A DNA stretch of 64,000 bases from Flavobacterium urumqiense (GCF_900108015.1 NZ_FNVP01000004.1:170916-234915), one strand, 5' to 3'. Counted from the stretch's first letter, positions 54,820 through 63,652 are shown. The notes: generated by a model not told the origin, from the sequence alone. Numbers and translations: made by a program.

Positions 54820-55343
54820 GGTAAGGATTTATTGGAAAACTCAACTTTTTGGGGTACAAAACGTGAGCCTATTCTGGCGAAGCATTAAGAGCGAAGACAT
54901 CCGTTAGACCATCACAATGCCATATATCTCCAATGTCAGGAATTTTGAAATAAAGCCAAATAGTTACAAAAAATTGCTCAAAAAGTTGAAAAAGACAAAA
55001 ATATTCCACTGACGATGGATGGTTTAGTTGCTTTAAAAGACATTGGACGAAAGTCCGCCAATGTCATTATGCGAGAAGCAAAAATTCCTTCAGAAAGTAT
55101 CATAGCCGATTTGCATGTCACAGCAAGACACCCAAAATTGGTTTAACCACCGAAACTAAAAATGGAATTAAAGAAGAAAAGCAACTCATGCAAGTATTGC
55201 CAAGAGAAATTTGGGGCGAAATTGGTATGGCTATTTCATTTTTGGGACGAGAAATTTGTCGACCACAACCCAAATGCGAAGAATGCCCAGTTAATGACAT
55301 TTGTAATTTTTACAAGACTATTTTCAAAAAATATCCCATGTAA
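54820..55343 (+). pseudogene. nth: Endonuclease III (nth) remnant with internal deletion and frameshifts
   Basis: No full reading frame exists, but pieces of endonuclease III can be read in order. Frame 1 (from 54820) gives DLLENSTFWGTKREPILAKH and stops. The next pieces (HPLDHHNAIYL, then SNVRNF after a shift) skip a stretch normally between the HPLDY-type and KVRNF-type motifs, about 45 residues that include the LVxVVLSAQ(D/T) region. A third piece gives KIAQKVEKDK and IPLTMDGLVALKDIGRKSANVI (helix-hairpin-helix), then IIADLHV, where the frame breaks again. The last piece (frame 0, from about 55137) gives IGLTTETKNG, QLMQVLPREIWGEIGMAI, and an Fe-S cysteine set CRPQPKC then CEEC then C. The loop between the first two cysteines is one residue shorter than usual. 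The gene is inactive. Confidence 0.85.
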
Positions 55344-55393
55344 TCAAATCGCAATTGATTAAATGGGATCTTAAATAATTTATTGCTAAAAAA

Positions 55394-56344
55394 TTACAAA
55401 AATAATTTATCAACTATTTTAGATACAGCGCTTATTTCAGTAGTATTTTCAATAGTTGGACCTGCAACCCAAACCGTTTTATAAGTTACTTCAGTGGCAG
55501 CTTTAGTAACTGCATTTGATCCGATCATGTATCGAATCATCTTTACCCACTTTTTTAAAGTTTTATTTTTATTTAAAGTTTGCTCTAACCAAGTCTGTTT
55601 AGTTCCCACCTTTTTAACATAAGGCGTATTAATGACTGTACAAGGTGTTCCCGATATTTTTTCAGTCAAAACGATATCTTTTGCACCATAATCAACACAC
55701 GCTTGTTTATATTCCTGTGAAACTCCAGATTCAAATGACGCAATAAAAGGACTTCCCACTGATACGCCTACCGCACCATAGGATAACATCTTTTCAAGCT
55801 CTTTTTTAGTGCTGACACCACCCGCAGAAATAACAGGCAATGTGGTATTCAAATTTAATTCTTTGATCAATTCTTCTGGACCATAATTACCTCTGTGACC
55901 GCCCGCCAGATTATTGACGGCTATTAAAGCATCGGCACCCAAACTTTCCACTTTTTTGGCAAAAGCCAAGTCGGTTACATCACAAAAAACTTTAATTCCT
56001 ACCTTATGAGCTTGCTTAATAGTCTCTTCAGGTGAACCTAAAGAAGTAATTATAAAATCTACTTTTTCTTCACACAATACAGCTAATTGATCCTTATATT
56101 TGATATTTGATTTATTGACAATTAAATTGTAACCAAAACTCCCACCAGCAACTTTAGCTGCTCTAAGTTCAATAATTGAAGCCCGTAATTCCTCCAATGT
56201 GCGATAATTTAATGCAGGAATACAACCCGCAACACCCGATTTCATTCCTTCAATAACCATTTTGGTATTCGAAACTAAAAACATAGGTGCCATGATCAAT
56301 GGACGATTAATATTCAAAAGGGAAGTTAGCGAAGGTTTTATCAT
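55394..56344 (-). CDS. NAD(P)H-dependent flavin oxidoreductase / nitronate monooxygenase
   Basis: This 316-residue TIM-barrel flavoprotein belongs to the 2-nitropropane dioxygenase-like family. Signature parts are the N-terminal PLIMAPMFLVSNTK, the central ADALIAVNNLAGGHRGNYGPE, and VISAGGVSTKKELEKMLSYGAVGVSVGSPFI, which forms the FMN phosphate site. The family oxidises nitronates or acts as quinone/enoyl reductases; the real substrate here is unproven. It is a single-gene unit. Start ATG gives MIKPSLTSLLNINRPLIMAP. Confidence 0.87.
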   Translation of the reverse strand: MIKPSLTSLLNINRPLIMAPMFLVSNTKMVIEGMKSGVAGCIPALNYRTLEELRASIIELRAAKVAGGSFGYNLIVNKSNIKYKDQLAVLCEEKVDFIITSLGSPEETIKQAHKVGIKVFCDVTDLAFAKKVESLGADALIAVNNLAGGHRGNYGPEELIKELNLNTTLPVISAGGVSTKKELEKMLSYGAVGVSVGSPFIASFESGVSQEYKQACVDYGAKDIVLTEKISGTPCTVINTPYVKKVGTKQTWLEQTLNKNKTLKKWVKMIRYMIGSNAVTKAATEVTYKTVWVAGPTIENTTEISAVSKIVDKLFL

Positions 56345-56576
56345 TATTCGTTATTTTTAATTAAAACAAATATAGCAAAATATACTATGCACGCCTAGTA
56401 TATATAATTAAAACAAAAGGTGATTTTGGAATTCAGAAAAGGAAGAATTTGATTTCTATTTTAACTTTATAATTGCATTACGAAAAATCAGAAAATGTGA
56501 TTTTGTCCGTACAAAAATTTACAAAAAAGGAACCAATCTTCAATAGTGACCTATTAATTAAATTTCCGAATATTAT

Positions 56577-56619
56577 AAAAAACTGAAGGCAAAGTGTCAA
56601 TTACACTCTACCTTCAATT
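56577..56619 (-). terminator. Terminator after the amidase gene
   Basis: TGAAGG (56584-56589) pairs with CCTTCA (56611-56616), with AGTGT/ACACT pairing inside; read on the minus strand it is followed by T6. It starts 17 bases downstream of the amidase stop codon. Confidence 0.8.
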
Positions 56620-56632
56620 GATAATTGCTATT

Positions 56633-58252
56633 TTATAAAAAAGAAGGCTTAAAAGCTGGTTTTACTCGTTTTTTAGAAGCTTGCTCATATGCAAATCCCA
56701 ATCCTATCAATTTTCCTTCCATATAAGGTGTTGAAAAAAAGGATAATCCAACAGGCAAATCATAGACCATTCCGCAGGGAACGGTAATGTGCGGATATCC
56801 ACTTGCCGCAGCGGGAGTTGTCAAGGAGTATCCCCAGCGGTCTCCATAAATCATATCAATACTGCATGCTGGACCCATTGTTATTCCGCAAATGGCATCT
56901 AACTTATTTTCTTTGAAAACCGAATTTAAAATATTTTTACTTCCTATAAAACTTTTTGCTAATGAATCAACATATATCCTGTCATCTAATCCTTTTTTTG
57001 CATCAGAACTTTCCAGTGTTTCTTGCTTGAAATAAGGCATAGCCTTATCTTCATTGCTTTTATTAAAGGCAATTACTTCTTTCAAAGTCTTTACTTTAGC
57101 ATTGGCTGTAGCCAAATATTTATTTAATCCATCTTTAAATTCGTATTGGAGGACTTCAAATTCGGCTTGACCTAAAGCATTAATTTTATCCAGATAGTCA
57201 ATTTCGACTATGATAGCACCCTGTTTTTTTAGAAGGTTGATAGCATCTTCTAAAAGTGCATTAATATATTTATTATCTCCTTGTGGTTTTTTCTCAATTC
57301 CGATGCGCTTGTTCTTCAAAGCGTTTAAATCTAAAAACTTCGTATAATCCTTTTGAGCCTTTCCTTTGCTTTCAAGCGTTACAGTATCATCTTGGTCAAT
57401 AGCAGCAATTGCTCCTAATAAAATGGCAGCATCGGTTACGGTTCTAGCCATTGGCCCTGCAGTGTCCTGCGTTTTTGAAATGGGAATAATTCCAGATCTA
57501 CTTACCAAGCCTACTGTTGGTTTAATACCGACAACACCATTAACGGAAGCTGGGCAAACCACAGAACCATCCGTTTCTGTTCCGACAGCAATTACGCAAA
57601 GATTGGCTGACACAGCAGTACCTGAACCTGCACTGGAGCCACATGGATTGTGATCTAAAATATAAGGATTTTTAGTCTGACCGCCTCTGCTGCTCCATCC
57701 TGAACACGATTGGGTTGAACGAAAATTTGCCCATTCACTCAAATTGGTTTTACCAATAATTATTGCTCCAGCCTCTCTTAGTTTTTTAACTACAAAAGCA
57801 TCATTTGAAGCAATATTCCCTGCCATTGCCAAAGATCCTGCAGTTGTTTGCATTTTATCGGCAGTGTCGATATTGTCTTTTATCAAAACTGGAATACCGT
57901 GCAAAGGTCCTCTAATCTTACCTGCCTTCAATTCTTTATCCATTACAATAGCAATAATAACTGCATCTGGATTAATTTCGATAACCGAATTCAATTGAGG
58001 TCCATTTTTATCTACAGCTTCAATGCGCTTCAAATACAATTGTACTAATTGTTCCGAAGTATATTTTCCGGAAGTTAATTTCTCTCTTAAACTGCCGATG
58101 GTTTCTTCATCCAGTTCAAAGGCTTCATTAGAATCTTCTATTGGTGCTGAATCTTCATTCTTTTTGGTGCTGGAGGTGCAACCAGTAACCAAAAGTGTAG
58201 TAAACCCTGCTGAAGCAAGAGTTGCAGTAGTTAAAAAAGATCTTCTTTTCAT
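56633..58252 (-). CDS. Amidase-signature lipoprotein, probably Tat-exported
   Basis: The 539-residue product has the amidase-signature fold. The Ser-cisSer-Lys triad is readable: K125 (VLIKDNIDT), cis-Ser S206 (NPCGSSAGSG) and nucleophile S230 (TETDGSVVCPA); the spacing S206-S230 of 24 is as in FAAH. The N-terminus MKRRSFLTTATLASAGF holds a twin-arginine motif (RRSFL), and a lipobox (LVTGC) gives lipidated Cys25, so it is probably a Tat-exported lipoprotein. The family hydrolyses amides or esters, but its substrate is unknown. It stands alone, with a terminator downstream. Confidence 0.93.
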   Translation of the reverse strand: MKRRSFLTTATLASAGFTTLLVTGCTSSTKKNEDSAPIEDSNEAFELDEETIGSLREKLTSGKYTSEQLVQLYLKRIEAVDKNGPQLNSVIEINPDAVIIAIVMDKELKAGKIRGPLHGIPVLIKDNIDTADKMQTTAGSLAMAGNIASNDAFVVKKLREAGAIIIGKTNLSEWANFRSTQSCSGWSSRGGQTKNPYILDHNPCGSSAGSGTAVSANLCVIAVGTETDGSVVCPASVNGVVGIKPTVGLVSRSGIIPISKTQDTAGPMARTVTDAAILLGAIAAIDQDDTVTLESKGKAQKDYTKFLDLNALKNKRIGIEKKPQGDNKYINALLEDAINLLKKQGAIIVEIDYLDKINALGQAEFEVLQYEFKDGLNKYLATANAKVKTLKEVIAFNKSNEDKAMPYFKQETLESSDAKKGLDDRIYVDSLAKSFIGSKNILNSVFKENKLDAICGITMGPACSIDMIYGDRWGYSLTTPAAASGYPHITVPCGMVYDLPVGLSFFSTPYMEGKLIGLGFAYEQASKKRVKPAFKPSFL

Positions 58253-58393
58253 AGATTAAATTATTTATTTGGTTAGCAATTTATTAAACAAGAAACTAAA
58301 GTAGTTTTTTTTCACCAGATAAAGCAACCTATTAATTGGAACAAATGTTAAAGTTTAGATTCTCTTAGTATGGAAATATACTTCAACAAACTT

Positions 58394-58945
58394 TTAAACG
58401 TAAAAAAACGAAAATAAAATGGAAATCAAAATTAGATATGTAAACACAGGCACAAATTTTCGTTGGGGATGTTCATAATGAATCGTATCATTTTTTAAAA
58501 AATTACTGACAGACAACATCAATTTGCTTTCAAATAGTTTTGATAATTGCTTGCTTAAAACATGTGTAAAAGTTAATAAAGTGCTTTTTTCTAATGAGGA
58601 ATTACCCTTATTATTTTCATCTTTAGTATCACTAAACCCAACAATACTATCATAGTGATAATTTCTTAAAAATCCTCTATTCTCGTCTTCTTCCTCTTCA
58701 ATATTCTTTAAAACGAAGAACCAAGAACAGATCAAAAAACTGAGCAGCATAAAATATATTGGAAAATCAATTTCCGAACATGTCAATAAGGTGAAATTGT
58801 ATATTCCAAAGCCAATATTAGAAAGTAAAAGCGATTTGTAAGGCGAATTTGACTTAGCTTCTACAAAGAAACTCATTAGAACAATGCCAAAGGCGATATA
58901 AGAAATAACGGTAAAATTTTGCAAAGGCAAAAAAATAGAATCCAT
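58394..58945 (-). CDS. Unknown small membrane protein
   Basis: I do not recognise this protein of 183 residues. It has hydrophobic segments at about 12-30, 38-55 and 60-78 and another at the C-terminus (VFTYLILISILFSFFYV), with a charged loop between (NIEEEEDENRGFLRNYHYDS). Four membrane segments are likely. There is no signal peptide or catalytic motif. It stands alone between the amidase gene and the decayed zinc-ribbon gene. The start ATG gives MDSIFLPLQNF. Confidence 0.6.
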   Translation of the reverse strand: MDSIFLPLQNFTVISYIAFGIVLMSFFVEAKSNSPYKSLLLSNIGFGIYNFTLLTCSEIDFPIYFMLLSFLICSWFFVLKNIEEEEDENRGFLRNYHYDSIVGFSDTKDENNKGNSSLEKSTLLTFTHVLSKQLSKLFESKLMLSVSNFLKNDTIHYEHPQRKFVPVFTYLILISILFSFFYV

Positions 58946-58967
58946 AATTAAAATTGTTTTATTTACT

Positions 58968-59282
58968 TTACAATAATGTCATGTTTTGAAAGAAAAGTAA
59001 ATGCCTGCCTTGACAAATCCCTTTAGGATGTTGCGGACATAAAAAGCTAGTTAAACTCAAAATAGAAGAACATATAGCACCAAAATATTTACAAAATTAT
59101 TGCGCTTTTTCTAGACCATCATACAATACATGTCTCCCTCTACGGATTCCAAGAGGATGCCGATCACATGATTTTTCTATTAAACTTACAACACTATTGC
59201 TTTTAGAAACACAATTTTCACAGTAATACGTTTGAATATGATTTAATCTTTGATTTACCTCCTTTGAAACAAAAATATAAGT
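58968..59282 (-). pseudogene. Decayed gene for a tandem zinc-ribbon protein
   Basis: The 469-base gap after the unknown membrane gene holds one reading frame, broken only by a stop at 59099-59097. It encodes two repeats. The first reads YYCENCVSK...VVSLI...SCDRHPLGIRRGRHVLYDG; the second reads FCKYFGAICSSILSLTS...CPQHPKGICQGRHLLF. Both share the pattern C-x2-C (second Cys changed to Phe in repeat two), about 17 residues, then C-x2-HP-x-G-x3-GRH. Three lesions: no ATG, GTG or TTG lies between the upstream stop and the first repeat, an in-frame TAA replaces a probable Tyr codon, and one cysteine is lost. A promoter and AAGGAGG lie just upstream. I read it as a recently inactivated gene. The family function is unknown to me. 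Confidence 0.65.
59258..59264 (-). promoter_or_regulatory. Shine-Dalgarno-like AAGGAGG for the decayed zinc-ribbon gene
   Basis: On the minus strand AAGGAGG (59264-59258) is the strongest ribosome-site match in this gap, but no start codon lies in frame after it. Strong sites of this kind are rare in this genome. Confidence 0.4.
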
Positions 59283-59297
59283 TTACCGTAAGCTCAA
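59270..59297 (-). promoter_or_regulatory. Bacteroidota-type promoter upstream of the decayed zinc-ribbon gene
   Basis: TTG (59297-59295) and TATTTTTG (59277-59270) on the minus strand are 17 bp apart, matching the -33/-7 consensus. It would start transcripts near 59264. Confidence 0.55.
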
Positions 59298-59360
59298 TTA
59301 AATCGTCTTATGAAAGGTACTTTTTAAGCTATGAAAGAGCTCAATTGGTTTGTAAACGTA

Positions 59361-59394
59361 AAAGGCTCCAATCCAAAATTGGATTAGAGCCTTT
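59361..59394 (-). terminator. Terminator after the LytS-type sensor gene
   Basis: AAAGGCTC and AATCC on the left pair with GGATT and GAGCCTTT on the right, one bulge each. On the minus strand the tail is TTTTACG, which is short. It is 20 bases after the sensor stop codon. Confidence 0.7.
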
Positions 59395-59414
59395 ATAATT
59401 ATTCATTTCAACTA

Positions 59415-62400
59415 TTATACCGTCAGTCTTATGGTCACTGTCGTTCCGTTATTTTCTGTAAACAGAATGTTAATCGGATTGACATTTGAATTTTGTAAAA
59501 GGGAAAGTCTTTCTTTAGTCAACTGAATGCCTTTCGAATTATGAATTTTCGCTTTTTTAGCAGCATTTAAGCTCATACCGTTGTCAATAATTTTGCATTC
59601 TAAAATATTTTTAGTCAACATTTCAAAAGAGATTGTCAATTTTGGAGCAGGATGCGAAGCGTGAAAGGCATGAACAAAAACATTTTCAACAAAAGGCTGC
59701 AATAACATGGTAGGAATTTTGGAATGGTAAACATCTACGTCAGAACCAATATGGAATTCCGTTTCAATTCGGTTATCAAAACGCATATTTTCAATCATAA
59801 TATAGGATTTCAAATACTCAATCTCTTCTTCAATCGCAATCGTTTGTTTAGATGAATTTTCTAATGTTTGACGAATTAATTTAGCAAACTCTCCTATGTA
59901 TTTCAAAGAATTACCGATATCATTACTAATAATATAATCCTGTATGGCATTCATAGCATTAAATGTAAAGTGCGGATTCATCTGGCTTAACAAAGCTTCC
60001 AGCTTGGTTTCTGCGATACGTTTTTGTATCACTGCCTGCTCTCTGGATTTCTTTTTAGATTTAAAAATCAAATACACTAAAACATTAAAAATAGACAAAA
60101 CTGCTAAAGCAATAAACCACCACGTCATCCAAAAAGGAGGTCGTATATGAATTTCCAATAATTTAAAAATGGTTGCTTTCCCTGCATTCGAATCAAAAAC
60201 TTCAACTTCTAAATTATAGTTACCGTACGGTAAATAAGGTAAAAACAGGTTTGTTTTTTCACTGTACGGACTCCATCGATTTGTACTTTTTAGACGATAC
60301 CGAAATTTTAATTTATTAGGAAAATCATGCCCTTTTGGTATAAAATCAATCGAAAAAGAATTGTCTTTGTAATCACAAATTAATTCTTTTGAATTATAAT
60401 GAAACCATTTATAATTAGAGAAACTAATTGGAACATTGTTAATTTCGATTGTTGAAATTGTCATTTCTGATACGGTCATTTGTGGCGCTATTAATCGCTC
60501 TAAGTCAATTGTGTAATATCCTTTTTTGGTTCCCAACCACAATTGATTTTCGAATATTTGTGAAGTGGTAACCGCGCCATCTTTCAATCCTTGCTCTTTA
60601 TCAATCAATCGAACAACGCCATCCTTGTATAGGTTGATTCCTTTCTCGGTTCCGATGAGAATAAAATCTTTAAACGATTCTAAAAACAGAATAGTATTAC
60701 CTACAATCTCTTTTTTAGAAATAATTTTTAAAATTTTAAAAGCTTTTGAGTCATCTACAATAAAAACATTTCCAAATTCGGCAGCCAAAATAAGTTGTCC
60801 CTTGCTATTAACTGTAATATGTTTGAGCTTTTTCTCCTTCCAAATTCCTTCTGCTAAGTAAGAATGAAACTGATTATTTTTATAGACATACAATCCATTA
60901 AAAACAGATAGAAGATAAGTTTTGTCATTATAATTGAGAGTTTTTACGATGGCCGTAACCTTTTCATCTAAAGATTGTACTTTCAAATTATAAATATCAT
61001 CATATATATGAACTCCACCATAAGGATTGGTCTCAAAAAAATTATTATTTGGAGTAAAACCAAATTCATAAGTATGAATGGGAACATAGTTTATTATCTT
61101 TCCCTCAAAATTAATTTCAAAAAGTCCAATATTACTGCTAGCCCAAAGGACTTTACCATGCTTTACGAGCCTATAAAATTCGATACCGCTTGCCGGTAAC
61201 TTATAATTCAATTCAAAAAAATCATCAGCGTGTGTGGGCAATGGTTTTTTAGTTTTCTTTATAAAATCTATTTCTGCCTTTTTAAAATCGGATAAAGAAA
61301 TACTACTTAAAAGAGTATTAGAAGCATTGAAAATAGAGATCCCTTTCTGGTGCAAAATAACTTTTTGATTATTAAAAACTTCAAAATCAATAATCGATTT
61401 CTCCTCAAACAAGTTATAATCAATCATTTTATTCAACCGAACTTCATAAATTCCTTTGTCTTTCGAACCTACATAAAGAATATCTTTTGATTTATCATAA
61501 ACAACATTGAGTAAATTTCGGGAATCAATACCATACTGATCTGAAACATTAACCATCTTATTATTAGAAATTTGATACAATCCACCATCGCTGTCGAAAA
61601 GGCCCCAAGAAGCAGCTAAAATGTTATTTCTGTTGTCTTTTACATAGTCCCAAATAATAGATTGACCAAAGGCGTTTGTAGATAGAAGACCCTTTTTTAG
61701 ATGTTCTAATTCAATAATATTAATAAATCCTTTATTGCTTAAATAGAGTTTAGAATCAAAATTTCCTAAACTATAAGCGTGCGAATCCATGGCATTTCCA
61801 GTAATTTTAAATTCTACAATAGGTACAATTTTCGGAATGGAGCTGGAAAAATCAACTTTAAACAGACCCTCGTTAATAGTCGAAAAATAAACTGCCTTTT
61901 CGTAAGTAAAAAAATCACTTACCATAAACACTCCAAAATGAGGACGAATTCCTTTTGTCGTAACAACTTTATTGGTCTTAATGTCGATAATAGAAATACC
62001 TAATTCAGTTCCAATAAACATTTTATTTTTATACGAAAATAATTTTCTAACCCGATCTAATGGCAATCCATTTTTAACATTAAAAACAGTAAACTTTTTA
62101 CCATCATATTTACTAACTCCACCTCCATAACTGGCAAACCACATGTTTCCATTACTATCTTGATTAATATCCCAACAGCTGTTATGACCCAAACCATCAA
62201 TTTCATTAAGAGTAGAAAATGAACCATTCTCCATTCTGGAAACACCATTTTCAGTTCCAATCCATAAAATATTTTTTGAATCCAAAAACAATGAGCGAAC
62301 TGCATTATTAGGTAAGCCATCTGTAGTAGAATAATTCTTGGAGGGATAATACTGCCCTAAAAGTAAATATGGAAAAAAAAATAGACCGAAAAAAAGGATC

Positions 62401-62420
62401 AACTTATTTAGAAATCGCAT
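59415..62420 (-). CDS. LytS/YehU-type sensor histidine kinase with two-component-regulator propeller
   Basis: The protein of about 1001 residues has a signal peptide (ending LLLGQ), a long beta-propeller of two-component-regulator repeats (about 25-670, each with a LWIGTENG or LAASW-like unit), a Y_Y_Y domain (about 690-760), one membrane helix (about 772-790, FIALAVLSIFNVLVYLIF) and a His kinase of the LytS type. The phosphorylated His is in NPHFTFNAMNAIQ (His about 817; relatives have NPHFLFN). Partial ATPase boxes (LQPFVENVFVHAF and IIDNG) follow. It overlaps the upstream regulator gene by 17 bases. The start is the ATG at 62420; a TTG directly before it is a less likely start. Signal unknown. 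Confidence 0.9.
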   Translation of the reverse strand: MRFLNKLILFFGLFFFPYLLLGQYYPSKNYSTTDGLPNNAVRSLFLDSKNILWIGTENGVSRMENGSFSTLNEIDGLGHNSCWDINQDSNGNMWFASYGGGVSKYDGKKFTVFNVKNGLPLDRVRKLFSYKNKMFIGTELGISIIDIKTNKVVTTKGIRPHFGVFMVSDFFTYEKAVYFSTINEGLFKVDFSSSIPKIVPIVEFKITGNAMDSHAYSLGNFDSKLYLSNKGFINIIELEHLKKGLLSTNAFGQSIIWDYVKDNRNNILAASWGLFDSDGGLYQISNNKMVNVSDQYGIDSRNLLNVVYDKSKDILYVGSKDKGIYEVRLNKMIDYNLFEEKSIIDFEVFNNQKVILHQKGISIFNASNTLLSSISLSDFKKAEIDFIKKTKKPLPTHADDFFELNYKLPASGIEFYRLVKHGKVLWASSNIGLFEINFEGKIINYVPIHTYEFGFTPNNNFFETNPYGGVHIYDDIYNLKVQSLDEKVTAIVKTLNYNDKTYLLSVFNGLYVYKNNQFHSYLAEGIWKEKKLKHITVNSKGQLILAAEFGNVFIVDDSKAFKILKIISKKEIVGNTILFLESFKDFILIGTEKGINLYKDGVVRLIDKEQGLKDGAVTTSQIFENQLWLGTKKGYYTIDLERLIAPQMTVSEMTISTIEINNVPISFSNYKWFHYNSKELICDYKDNSFSIDFIPKGHDFPNKLKFRYRLKSTNRWSPYSEKTNLFLPYLPYGNYNLEVEVFDSNAGKATIFKLLEIHIRPPFWMTWWFIALAVLSIFNVLVYLIFKSKKKSREQAVIQKRIAETKLEALLSQMNPHFTFNAMNAIQDYIISNDIGNSLKYIGEFAKLIRQTLENSSKQTIAIEEEIEYLKSYIMIENMRFDNRIETEFHIGSDVDVYHSKIPTMLLQPFVENVFVHAFHASHPAPKLTISFEMLTKNILECKIIDNGMSLNAAKKAKIHNSKGIQLTKERLSLLQNSNVNPINILFTENNGTTVTIRLTV

Positions 62421-63156
62421 CAATTAATTCTTTTTTGGTAAATGATTTATCTGAAACAGGAATTTTATCACCAGTAATCATTTCTAAGATAAATTCATCA
62501 GATCTGAAGCTAATTACAAATTTGACATTAATTAGAAAGCTTCTATGAACTCTCAAAAAATTAGACGAAGGAAGCAATTCACAAGTCTCCTTAAATGATT
62601 TAGAAGTAAAGTAATTTTTGTCCAAAGTATGAACTGCGGTATAAGCTCCATCCGATTTACAAAAGATAATTGTATTGGCTTGCACAACTTCAAAACCAGT
62701 TTTTGAAGGGAAGACAATTCTTTCTTTCCCTGTATTCTGATTGGCAATGTTCTCCGCTAATAACTTATAACGATCAAAATTAATTTTAACCAATTTGGCT
62801 TGCTCAACTCGAGCAATTGCTGATTTAAAATCGGCGATGTTAATGGGTTTAAGAAGATAATCTAAAGCACTATTTTTAATAGCATCTATGGCATATTCTT
62901 TATAAGCTGTTGTGAAAATAGTTTCAAATGCTATCGTTTCAAAATATTTAAAAAGTTCAAAGCCATTTTCATCTTGCATTTGAATATCTAAAAAAACAAT
63001 ATCCGGATTATGTTTTTTTATCGAAGTAACTGCTTTTTGAACGGAGTCACATTCATCAATAATTTCTATTTTTTCGCTAAAATAAAGATTACATAATTTT
63101 CTTAGAAAACTACGTCCATGGGCTTCATCGTCAACTATAATTACTTTTAATTTCAT
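62404..63156 (-). CDS. LytTR-family response regulator
   Basis: This 250-residue response regulator has a receiver domain (about 1-118) with VDDE near residues 8-11, phosphoacceptor D57 (IVFLDIQM), TTAYKEYA and the conserved K103 in LLKPIN. A LytTR DNA-binding domain follows (about 145-248), with FCKSDGAYTAVH and LRVHRSFLINVKFV. LytTR regulators recognise 9-bp direct repeats. It is translated first and its end overlaps the start of the sensor gene, so the pair is made together as a two-component system. The target genes are not apparent from this window. Confidence 0.95.
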   Translation of the reverse strand: MKLKVIIVDDEAHGRSFLRKLCNLYFSEKIEIIDECDSVQKAVTSIKKHNPDIVFLDIQMQDENGFELFKYFETIAFETIFTTAYKEYAIDAIKNSALDYLLKPINIADFKSAIARVEQAKLVKINFDRYKLLAENIANQNTGKERIVFPSKTGFEVVQANTIIFCKSDGAYTAVHTLDKNYFTSKSFKETCELLPSSNFLRVHRSFLINVKFVISFRSDEFILEMITGDKIPVSDKSFTKKELIDAISK

Positions 63157-63387
63157 TTAACCTTAAATATTTTAGCTAAAAATACTACATTTAAAAGTTG
63201 AAACCTACCAATATTAAATATTAAAAAACGTTTACAAACAAAAAAATACTATTCAACTAAAGAAATAAGATTTAATAAAATCTGAAATAAATTTAAATTA
63301 AAGAAAAGCGACGACAGAATCTCCAATTTAAACTTAACTTAAATTTTCTTATAGTAAATAGCTAATATATCATACTCTTCATAAATA

Positions 63388-63424
63388 AAAAAACTCCATC
63401 AGTTTTAAACTAATGAAGTCTTTT
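63388..63424 (-). terminator. Terminator after tRNA-Leu
   Basis: Read on the minus strand, ACTTCATTAGT pairs with ACTGATGGAGT around TTAAA (11 bp, three G-U pairs) and is followed by a run of T. It lies directly after the tRNA-Leu 3' end and 232 bases from the response regulator start. The remaining 231 bases up to 63157 hold nothing I recognise. Confidence 0.8.
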
Positions 63425-63425
63425 G

Positions 63426-63511
63426 TACTCAGAGCGGGACTTGAACCCGCACGAACATTGCTGTTCACTGGATTTTAAGTCCAGCGTGTCTACCAATTTC
63501 ACCATCCGAGC
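63426..63511 (-). tRNA. tRNA-Leu (anticodon TAA)
   Basis: Read on the minus strand the acceptor GCTCGGA pairs with TCTGAGT (two G-U), followed by a discriminator A. The anticodon loop CTTAAAA has anticodon TAA. A long variable arm (about GAACAGCAATGTTC) marks it as class II. The T-arm (GGTTCAAGTCC) is normal. The CCA end is not encoded. Confidence 0.93.
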
Positions 63512-63517
63512 ATTTTG

Positions 63518-63590
63518 TGGTACCTCCAGGGATCGAACCAGGGACACATGGATTTTCAGTCCATTGCTCTACCATCTGAGCTAAGGTACC
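63518..63590 (-). tRNA. tRNA-Phe (anticodon GAA)
   Basis: Read on the minus strand the acceptor GGTACCT pairs with AGGTACC, followed by a discriminator A. The D-arm (AGCTCAGATGGTAGAGC), the anticodon loop CTGAAAA with anticodon GAA, and the T-arm (GGTTCGATCC) are complete. It is seven bases upstream of tRNA-Leu in the same direction. Confidence 0.95.
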
Positions 63591-63625
63591 ATTCTACTTT
63601 ACTTATGATGCAAAGTATGAATAAA

Positions 63626-63652
63626 AAACCCCGTTCATTAGAACAGGGTTTT
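63626..63652 (-). terminator. Terminator of the rRNA operon after 5S
   Basis: AACCCCGTTC pairs with GAACAGGGTT around ATTA, with one mismatch; read on the minus strand it ends in T6. It sits seven bases after the 5S 3' end, before the two tRNAs, so the tRNA pair may need its own promoter or read-through. Confidence 0.85.

Noticed and set aside
55162..55362. A 66-codon open frame inside the nth remnant
   Set aside because: It is the wrong frame of the last nth fragment; the correct frame has the Fe-S cysteines.
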